The notes below the pieces were generated by a model. The model worked only from the letters and a program-made list of their open reading frames with translations, made no database searches and was not told the origin of the DNA. 11,122 nt of DNA from Actinomycetota bacterium (GTDB lineage Bacteria; Actinomycetota; Nitriliruptoria; Euzebyales; Egibacteraceae). Position 1 is the first letter of the stretch. The number at the start of each line of letters is the position of its first letter. The position numbers were made by a program, and so were the translations under genes. Below, in pieces: positions 5,946-11,122 of the stretch. Location: assembly GCA_019347785.1 (NCBI GenBank), contig JAHWKQ010000055.1, forward strand, positions 1 through 11,122, in the 5' to 3' direction.

Positions 5946-7590
5946 ACCAGGCCTGCGTGATGGGAAGGCGGCGGTCCTTGCCGAACGCGCGGGCGGTGAT
6001 CTTGATCCCCGGCGGCGCCTGGCGGCGCTTGTACTCGGCCCGGTCGACGAGGCGGGCCACCTCACGAACCGTCCGCTCGTCGTAGCCGGCCGCCACGATC
6101 TCGCCCACCGGGCGGTCCTGCTCGACGTACAGCTCCAGCACCGGGTCGAGGGTGGCGTAGTCGGGCAGCGCGTCGGTGTCCAGCTGGCCGGGGCGCAGCT
6201 CGGCGGTCGGCGCCTTGTGGATGACCGCGGGCGGGATGGCGGGACCGGCCTCGTTGCGGTGCCGGCACAGCTCGTACACGAGGGTCTTGGGCACGTCCTT
6301 GATGGGCGCGTAGCCGCCGGCCATGTCCCCGTACAGCGTGGCGTAGCCCACGGCGCTCTCGCTCTTGTTGCCGGTGGCCAGGACCAGTTGCCCGAACTTG
6401 TTCGACAGCGCCATCAGCAGCGTCCCGCGGATGCGCGACTGCAGGTTCTCCTCGGCGACGCCGGCCTCGGTGCCCTGGAAGGGCTCCGACAGCGCCGCGT
6501 CGAAGGCCCGCATCACCGCCTCGATCGGCAGCTCCATACCGCGGCACCCCAGCGCCCGGATCAGCTCCTTCACGTCGCGAGAGGACTCGGGGGAGGTGTG
6601 GGGGGACGGCATCGCCACGGCCGTCACCGCGTCGGCGCCCAGGGCGTCGACGGCGACCGCGGTCGTCAGCGCGGAGTCGACGCCGCCGGAGACGCCGACC
6701 AGCACCCCGTCGAAGCCGTTCTTGCGGACGTAGTCGCGGGTGCCGAGCACGAGCGCCGCGTAGACCTCGGCCACGGGTCCCAGCCGGGGCGGGTCGGTGG
6801 GCCCGGGGCCGGAGGCGTCGAGGACGTCGACGACGACGAGGTCTCCGGCGAACTGCGCGCCCCGCGCGCGCACGGTCCCGTCGGGGCCCATGACGAGCGA
6901 GTCGCCGTCGAAGACGACCTCGTCCTGGCCTCCGACCTGGTTGAGCCAGACGAGCCACACACCACCGGCCCGTGCGTGGTGCCCGGCCCACCGCTCACGC
7001 TCGGCCCGCTTGCCACGGGAGTACGGGCTGGCGTTGAGGTTGAGCACCACCCGCGCCCCCTCGGCGACCGTGTCCTGCACGGGCCCTCCCTCGCCCCACA
7101 GGTCCTCGCAGATCGTCACGCCCAGGCGGATGCCGTCGACCTCGAAGGTCAGACAGCCCGTGCCGGCCCGGAAGTAGCGCGCCTCGTCGAACACGCCGTA
7201 GTTGGGCAGCCGCCGCTTGCGGTACACCCCCTCGACGCGACCGTCGCGCAGCACCGCGGCCGCGTTGCCCAACGCCGGGTACGTCGTCGCCTCGCTGGCC
7301 ACCGGTCGCCACGACGGCGACCGCTCCTCGGGCAGGCGCTCGACGAAGCCCGCGACCAGGGGGACGTCCCCCACCTGCGCGGCCAGGTCCCGCAGGGCGT
7401 CGCCCACCGCGTCGACGAAGGCCGGCTTGAGCACCAGGTCCTCCGGCGGGTAGCCGGTCAGCGCCAGCTCGCCGGTGACGACCACGCGGGCGCCGGCGGC
7501 CACCCCCGCGCGGTACGCCTCGTGGATCGCGGTCGTGTTGCCCGCCACGTCGCCCACGAGCGGGTTGAGCTGTGACAGGGCCAGACGCAT
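5938..7590 (-). CDS. nadE: Glutamine-dependent NAD+ synthetase
   Basis: Last step of NAD synthesis: amidates deamido-NAD using ATP and ammonia released from glutamine. The 550-residue protein joins two domains. The N-terminal nitrilase-type glutaminase (about 1-265) has the triad E41 (GELALTGYPPEDL), K125 (KRRLPNYGVFDEARYF) and C161 (ICEDLW). The C-terminal synthetase has the pyrophosphatase loop SGGVDS (301-306) and the signature LATGNKSESAVGYATLYGDMAGGYAPIKDVPKTLVYEL. All catalytic residues are present. It is the shorter bacterial form, not the roughly 680-residue type of Mycobacterium. The start is the ATG at 7590; a GTG one codon earlier (7593) is equally open, and neither has a Shine-Dalgarno site. 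It diverges from amt, and a GlnR-type box in the shared upstream region suggests nitrogen control, which fits an enzyme that consumes glutamine. Confidence 0.97.
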   Translation of the reverse strand: MRLALSQLNPLVGDVAGNTTAIHEAYRAGVAAGARVVVTGELALTGYPPEDLVLKPAFVDAVGDALRDLAAQVGDVPLVAGFVERLPEERSPSWRPVASEATTYPALGNAAAVLRDGRVEGVYRKRRLPNYGVFDEARYFRAGTGCLTFEVDGIRLGVTICEDLWGEGGPVQDTVAEGARVVLNLNASPYSRGKRAERERWAGHHARAGGVWLVWLNQVGGQDEVVFDGDSLVMGPDGTVRARGAQFAGDLVVVDVLDASGPGPTDPPRLGPVAEVYAALVLGTRDYVRKNGFDGVLVGVSGGVDSALTTAVAVDALGADAVTAVAMPSPHTSPESSRDVKELIRALGCRGMELPIEAVMRAFDAALSEPFQGTEAGVAEENLQSRIRGTLLMALSNKFGQLVLATGNKSESAVGYATLYGDMAGGYAPIKDVPKTLVYELCRHRNEAGPAIPPAVIHKAPTAELRPGQLDTDALPDYATLDPVLELYVEQDRPVGEIVAAGYDERTVREVARLVDRAEYKRRQAPPGIKITARAFGKDRRLPITQAWSG

Positions 7591-7605
7591 CACGCTGGTT
7601 GTGCC

Positions 7606-7622
7606 CGGGCCGCCGCGGCCCG
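7606..7622. repeat. Perfect 17-bp palindrome in the nadE leader
   Basis: CGGGCCGC-C-GCGGCCCG has 8-bp arms around one central base, 16 bp upstream of the nadE start codon. In RNA it could form a shorter stem with a 5-base loop that would lie just before the start codon; in DNA it could be a protein site. High G+C content makes such palindromes more likely by chance. Confidence 0.35.
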
Positions 7623-7638
7623 ACGCCCCGGCGGCCGC

Positions 7639-7666
7639 CTTTTACCGGAGCGAAACACGCGGGCAA
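7639..7666 (-). promoter_or_regulatory. Possible nadE promoter overlapping the GlnR box
   Basis: On the minus strand TTGCCC (7666-7661) and TAAAAG (7644-7639) each match sigma-70 consensus at 4 of 6 bases with a 16-base spacer. Transcription would start near 7632, about 40 bases before nadE. Both elements lie inside the GlnR-like box at 7641-7678 or touch its edge, so a protein bound there would block this promoter. Confidence 0.35.
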
Positions 7667-7678
7667 CGACCCCGAAAG
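7641..7678 (+). promoter_or_regulatory. GlnR-type nitrogen-control box upstream of amt
   Basis: Four 5-base half-sites stand at exact 6-base intervals: TTTAC (7641-7645), GAAAC (7652-7656), GCAAC (7663-7667) and GAAAG (7674-7678). This follows the a1-b1-a2-b2 pattern gTnAC-n6-GAAAC repeated, which is known for the actinobacterial regulator GlnR. One half-site is perfect, and the other three have one mismatch each. A TAnnnT -10 for amt lies downstream, and the box centre falls about 41 bases before the predicted transcript start, suitable for activation. amt genes are classic GlnR targets. No glnR gene is in this window. Confidence 0.7.
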
Positions 7679-7688
7679 CACCCGTGCC

Positions 7689-7694
7689 TACCGT
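7689..7694 (+). promoter_or_regulatory. Possible amt -10 element
   Basis: TACCGT fits the TAnnnT pattern of actinobacterial -10 sites and lies 36 bases before the amt start. No good -35 is visible at the expected spacing, where the last GlnR half-sites sit; this is common for promoters that need an activator. Confidence 0.35.
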
Positions 7695-7730
7695 GCGGCA
7701 CGTCGCAGGGCCGGATCGGAGGCGGTGCTG

Positions 7731-9146
7731 GTGCGCAGAGGATTGGTCACGTCCGGGGTCTTTCTCGCCACGTTGTCGGTGGGGACTCCCGCGTTCGCGC
7801 AGGGCGGCGGGGACGTCGCCACCGTGCAGTTCAACCTCGACGTGGTCTTCTTCATGCTGGCGATCGTGCTGGTCTTCTTCATGCAGGCCGGGTTCGCGCT
7901 GCTCGAGAGCGGGCTCAGCTCGTCGAAGAACACCGCCAACATCCTCATGAAGAACATGGCCGACATGATGTTCGGCATGCCCGCCTACTTCCTCGTGGGG
8001 TTCGGGCTGATGTACGGGGCGAGCGTCGCCGGCCTGATCGGCAGCGACACGTTCGCGCTGGCGCCGGGCAGCTACACCGACGGGATCGCCGCCGACCCGT
8101 TCGTGGCCGCCGACTTCATGTACCAGGCGGTGTTCGCCGCAACCGCCGCGACCATCGTGTCCGGCGCCGTCGCCGGGCGCATGAGGTTCTCCGGCTACAT
8201 CTGGCTGTCGGTCGCGATGACCGTGCTCATCTATCCGGTCGTCGGGCACTGGAAGTGGGGCGGCGGCTGGCTGGACGCCCTGGGCTTCTACGACTTCGCC
8301 GGCTCCACCATCGTGCATCTGACCGGGGGGGTCGCCGGCCTGACGGCCGCGGCGCTGCTCGGCCCCCGGCTCGGCAAGTTCTCGCGCGACGGCAGGGCGC
8401 ACGCGATGCCGGGCCACGCCGCCCCGCTGACGGTGCTGGGGACGCTGGTCCTGTTCTTCGGCTGGTTCGGCTTCAACGGCGGGTCGGTGCTGGCCGCCGA
8501 CGGCGCCCTGCTGGGGCCGGTGCTGCTCACCACGGCCCTGGCCGGTTGTGCGGGGGGCGTGTCGTCGCTGCTGTACACCTGGGTGCGCTTCGGCAAGCCG
8601 GACATGTCGATGACGTGCAACGGCGTGCTCGCCGGGCTGGTCGGCATCACCGCCGGGGCGGACCAGGTCGGGCCCATCGCGGCGCTGGGTGTCGGGCTCG
8701 CCGCCGGGGTGCTCGTCGTCCTGTCCGTCGCCGCGGTCGACCGTCTGCGCGTGGACGACGCCGTCGGCGCCTTCAGCGTCCACGGGACGTGCGGCATCCT
8801 CGGCACCTGGTGGGTGGGGCTGTTCGCGAACACCGCCGACAACGTCGGGCTGTGGCACGGCGGCGGCCTGGGCCTGCTGGGCAGCCAGGTGGTCGGCACC
8901 GTGGCCGTGACCGCCTTCGTGGGGTCCGCCACGGCCCTGGTCGTCACCGCCCTGAAGGCGGCGGGGGCGCTGCGTGTCGGCGAGGACGAGGAGATCGAGG
9001 GACTGGACCTCCACGAGCACGGCATGTACGGCTACCCCGAGTTCGCCGTCGGTCCCCAGACCTACGGTGGGGCCGCCCACACGAACGCGCCGAGCGGCGC
9101 GGCCGGCCACGCCGGCTCGGCACGGGCGCCGGCCGGGCGCGAGTAG
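7731..9146 (+). CDS. amt: Ammonium transporter Amt family
   Basis: Trimeric membrane channel that takes up ammonium when it is scarce. From the GTG at 7731 (GGAGG 8 bases upstream) the 471-residue protein begins with a signal peptide (MRRGLV... ending AFA at 21-23, cleavage before Gln24). A GTG at 7725 is in frame but too close to the ribosome site. About eleven hydrophobic helices follow. Family landmarks include ALLESG (56-61), DFAGSTIVHLTGG with D188 and the first pore His H196, WFGFNGGS, and SVHGTCGILGT with the second pore His H351. The C-terminal cytosolic tail keeps the regulatory EGLDLHEHGMYGYPEF motif, which in AmtB-type proteins takes part in PII control. DFAGST replaces the common DFAGGT. 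No PII gene (glnK/glnB) follows, unlike most amt loci; glnA comes next. A GlnR-type box lies upstream. Confidence 0.95.
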   Translation: MRRGLVTSGVFLATLSVGTPAFAQGGGDVATVQFNLDVVFFMLAIVLVFFMQAGFALLESGLSSSKNTANILMKNMADMMFGMPAYFLVGFGLMYGASVAGLIGSDTFALAPGSYTDGIAADPFVAADFMYQAVFAATAATIVSGAVAGRMRFSGYIWLSVAMTVLIYPVVGHWKWGGGWLDALGFYDFAGSTIVHLTGGVAGLTAAALLGPRLGKFSRDGRAHAMPGHAAPLTVLGTLVLFFGWFGFNGGSVLAADGALLGPVLLTTALAGCAGGVSSLLYTWVRFGKPDMSMTCNGVLAGLVGITAGADQVGPIAALGVGLAAGVLVVLSVAAVDRLRVDDAVGAFSVHGTCGILGTWWVGLFANTADNVGLWHGGGLGLLGSQVVGTVAVTAFVGSATALVVTALKAAGALRVGEDEEIEGLDLHEHGMYGYPEFAVGPQTYGGAAHTNAPSGAAGHAGSARAPAGRE

Positions 9147-9186
9147 CCGCCGCCACCCACCGGCGCACGGTCGTGGCGCCGGGGTC

Positions 9187-9223
9187 CGGTCCGCGTCCCG
9201 CGGGACCGCCCGGGCGCTACGAT
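9187..9223 (+). promoter_or_regulatory. Hairpin and possible -10 element between amt and glnA
   Basis: The 116-bp gap between amt and glnA holds CGGTCC (9187-9192) and GGACCG (9203-9208), a perfect 6-bp stem that can extend inward through GCG/CGC. It may be an amt terminator or attenuator. TACGAT (9218-9223) fits TAnnnT and would start a transcript near 9230, some 30 bases before glnA. No -35 and no GlnR-like half-sites are visible here, so glnA may depend on this promoter or on read-through from amt. Confidence 0.4.
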
Positions 9224-9262
9224 TCGCCTCCCGACCCGGGGGCCGAGTGGGAGGCGGACGAC

Positions 9263-10588
9263 GTGGACAAGCAGCAGGAGTACGTACTGCGGACCGTCGA
9301 GGAGCGCGACATCCGCTACGTGCGCCTCTGGTTCACCGACGTGCTGGGCATGCTCAAGTCGGTCTCGGTCACGTCCTCGGCGCTGGAGGGGGCCTTCAGC
9401 GAGGGCATCGGCTTCGACGGCTCCGCGGTCGACGGCTTCGCGCGGGTGCAGGAGTCGGACATGCTGGCCGTGCCCGACGCGTCGACGTTCCAGGTGCTGC
9501 CCTGGCGAGGGGAGTCGCCGGGCGTCGGGCGGATGTTCTGCGACATCCGCACCCCCCAGGGGGAGCCGTTCGCCGCCGACCCCCGCCAGGTCCTGCGGCG
9601 CAACCTCGCCCGTGCCGCCGACATGGGCTACACCTTCTACGTCCACCCGGAGATGGAGTTCTTCCTGTTCCGTGGGGCCGACGACCCCACGCCTCTGGAC
9701 AACGGTGGCTACTTCGACCTCACCCCGCTGGACGTGCAGTCCGACTTCCGCCGCCAGGCGATCCAGACCCTGGAGGCCATGGGGATCTCCGTGGAGTACT
9801 CCCACCACGAGGTGGCGCCCAGCCAGCACGAGATCGACCTGCGCTACGCCGACGCGCTGACCATGGCCGACAACGTCATGACGTACCGGCTGGTGGTCAA
9901 GGAGGTGGCCATGGAGCGCGGCATCTACGCCAGCTTCATGCCCAAGCCCCTGGCCGGTCACTGGGGCAGCGCCATGCACACGCACGTCTCGCTGTTCGAC
10001 GGCGACTCCAACGCCTTCTACGAGCAGGGTGACCCCTACCACCTGTCGAAGGTCGCGAAGAGCTTCATCGCCGGACTGCTGGCCCACGCGCGGGAGATCA
10101 CTGCGGTGTGCTGCCAGTGGGTGAACTCCTACAAGCGCCTGGTGCCCGGCTTCGAGGCGCCCACGTACGTCTCCTGGGGGCGCCACAACCGCTCGTCGCT
10201 CGTGCGCGTGCCGATGTACAAGCCGAAGAAGTCGTCTTCGACACGCATCGAGTTCCGGGTGCCCGACCCGGCCTGCAATCCGTACCTGGCCTTCGCGGTG
10301 ATGCTCGCCGCCGGGCTGCGCGGCATCGAGAAGGACTACCAGCTGCCGGCGGAGGCGGAGGACAACATCTACGAGATGACCGAGTACGAGCGGCGCGCCG
10401 CCGAGATCACCAGCCTGCCGCTCAACCTCGACGGGGCGCTGGGCGTCATGGAGGACTCCGAGCTCGTGGCCGAGGCGCTGGGCGAGCACGTGTTCGACTT
10501 CTTCCTGCGCAACAAGCGCGTCGAGTGGGACGAGTACCGCTCGCAGGTCACGCCCTTCGAGCTGCGCCGGTACCTGCCCATGCTCTAG
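9263..10588 (+). CDS. glnA: Type I glutamine synthetase, GlnA2-like (alpha-type length)
   Basis: Makes glutamine from glutamate, ammonia and ATP as a cytosolic dodecamer. The 441-residue protein closely parallels mycobacterial GlnA2 along its length: RTVEERDIRYVRLWFTDVLGMLKS, GFDGSAVDGFARVQESD (50-66, with R61 at the place of Bacillus R62), HPEMEFFLF with metal-binding E130 and E132, GSAMHTHVSLF (235-245), NSYKRLVPGFEAP, NRSSLVRVP, and ALGEHVFDFFLRNKR...YRSQVTPFELRRYL near the end. It lacks the roughly 25-residue insertion of the beta type, so it belongs to the shorter alpha group. At the position of the adenylylation loop it reads NIYEMT, with Tyr370 where NLYDLP carries the modified Tyr; Mycobacterium GlnA2 has Trp there. 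Start GTG at 9263 has GGAGG 8 bases upstream. glnE follows after 5 bases. Confidence 0.95.
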   Translation: MDKQQEYVLRTVEERDIRYVRLWFTDVLGMLKSVSVTSSALEGAFSEGIGFDGSAVDGFARVQESDMLAVPDASTFQVLPWRGESPGVGRMFCDIRTPQGEPFAADPRQVLRRNLARAADMGYTFYVHPEMEFFLFRGADDPTPLDNGGYFDLTPLDVQSDFRRQAIQTLEAMGISVEYSHHEVAPSQHEIDLRYADALTMADNVMTYRLVVKEVAMERGIYASFMPKPLAGHWGSAMHTHVSLFDGDSNAFYEQGDPYHLSKVAKSFIAGLLAHAREITAVCCQWVNSYKRLVPGFEAPTYVSWGRHNRSSLVRVPMYKPKKSSSTRIEFRVPDPACNPYLAFAVMLAAGLRGIEKDYQLPAEAEDNIYEMTEYERRAAEITSLPLNLDGALGVMEDSELVAEALGEHVFDFFLRNKRVEWDEYRSQVTPFELRRYLPML

Positions 10589-10593
10589 GCCGC

Positions 10594-11122
10594 ATGGCTG
10601 AGGGGCCCGGACGCGGGTTGTCCGAGCGGACGCGCCGCGAGGCGCTGCTGGCCCGGCTGGGCCTGGACCTCCCGGGCGCCGTCCCCCAGCTGCGGACCCT
10701 CGGCGCCTGGGACGAGGGCGGGCCGACCGGCCCCGCGCCACTGGTGGCCGAGGCCCTGCGCGCCGGGGCCCATCCACCCGCCGCCCTGTCGACGCTGGCC
10801 AGGCTGGCCGAACGTCGCCCGGAGGACTGGGCGGCGCTGCGTGCCCGTCCTGAGCTGCTGCGCCGCGCCGGCGTCGTCGCCGGGGCCAGTGACGCCCTCG
10901 GCGACCTGCTCGTGCGACGGCGGGAGGCGGTCGACGCGCTGTGCGGCGACCTGGCTCCCGCCGGCGCGGAGGCCGTGCAGCGCGACTGCGTGGCGGCGAT
11001 GACACGAGCGTCCGGCGGGGAAGGCCCCGGGCGAGGAGGCGCGGGGTCGGCCCGACGGCTGGAGGGCGCGGCGGCCGCGCTGGCCGCCTGCCAGCGCCAG
11101 GGGCTGCTGCGGGTCGCCGCCC
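10594..11122 (+). CDS. glnE: Glutamine synthetase adenylyltransferase/adenylyl-removing enzyme, N-terminal part
   Basis: GlnE attaches AMP to, and removes it from, a tyrosine of glutamine synthetase in response to nitrogen supply. The frame is open from ATG 10594 to the right edge (176 codons), so only the start of a protein of roughly 1000 residues is present. Recognisable are the helical N-terminus LSERTRREALLARLGL, ALSTLARLAERRPE, the family segment GVVAGASDALGDLLVRRREAVDALCGD (GASxALGDxLxRxP in others) and, at the edge, AACQRQGLLRVAA, which matches the RxxELLRIAxxDL entry to the first nucleotidyltransferase domain. The ATG is 5 bases after the glnA stop with no ribosome site, implying translational coupling. 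A TTG at 10618, in frame behind AGGGG, is a weaker alternative. The glnA-glnE order is conserved in actinobacteria and supports the call. Confidence 0.88.
   Translation, partial: MAEGPGRGLSERTRREALLARLGLDLPGAVPQLRTLGAWDEGGPTGPAPLVAEALRAGAHPPAALSTLARLAERRPEDWAALRARPELLRRAGVVAGASDALGDLLVRRREAVDALCGDLAPAGAEAVQRDCVAAMTRASGGEGPGRGGAGSARRLEGAAAALAACQRQGLLRVAA

Noticed and set aside
4484..6085. Plus-strand open frame (533 codons) across panB and dtd
   Set aside because: It runs antisense to panB and out of frame with dtd, both unambiguous genes.
7475..9262. N-terminal extension of the glnA frame reaching back through amt
   Set aside because: The frame is merely open in GC-rich DNA. The family start and the GGAGG site place the glnA start at 9263.
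9062..11005. Long minus-strand open frame (647 codons) opposite glnA and glnE
   Set aside because: Shadow of well-conserved genes on the plus strand, with low-complexity composition and no motif.

Overview
This window is high-GC DNA, densely coded, with strong third-position G/C bias, many GTG starts and Shine-Dalgarno sites of the GGAGG type. Gene content points to an actinobacterium: an F420-dependent NADP reductase, a GlnA2-type glutamine synthetase followed by glnE, panB and nadE close by, and a site that reads as a GlnR box. I cannot name the genus. A lineage outside the best-known genera is possible, because ftsH is not followed by the folate genes that usually follow it in actinomycetes.

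Layout. Positions 1-342 (minus) hold the 5' part of a sigma-factor-like gene that leaves the window on the left. A 219-bp divergent region separates it from a tight plus-strand cluster: ftsH, npdG, a PduO-type cob(I)alamin adenosyltransferase and a BtuF-like corrinoid-binding protein without a signal peptide (562-4487). These genes overlap or nearly touch and look like one transcription unit. It ends in a nested inverted repeat facing the end of panB (minus, 4541-5359). dtd (plus, 5463-5912) diverges from panB and converges on nadE (minus, 5938-7590). nadE diverges from amt (plus, 7731-9146), which is followed by glnA (9263-10588) and the start of glnE (10594 to the right edge).

Functionally, the right half is a nitrogen-assimilation block: ammonium transporter, glutamine synthetase, the adenylyltransferase that normally modifies glutamine synthetase, and glutamine-dependent NAD synthetase. 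A well-matched four-half-site GlnR box (7641-7678) lies between nadE and amt, positioned to activate amt and perhaps to repress nadE. The left half pairs a membrane protease with F420/NADPH redox chemistry and B12 handling. Both the reductase and the corrinoid genes are recognisable, but their joining in one apparent operon is less usual.

Most of the window is conserved housekeeping. I see no mobile element, CRISPR array, tRNA, rRNA or defence system. The items most worth a second look are the GlnR box and its overlap with a possible nadE promoter, the ftsH-npdG-adenosyltransferase-BtuF-like cluster, the missing signal peptide and Glu-to-His change in the BtuF-like protein, and the tyrosine of GlnA at the position where adenylylation occurs in other enzymes.
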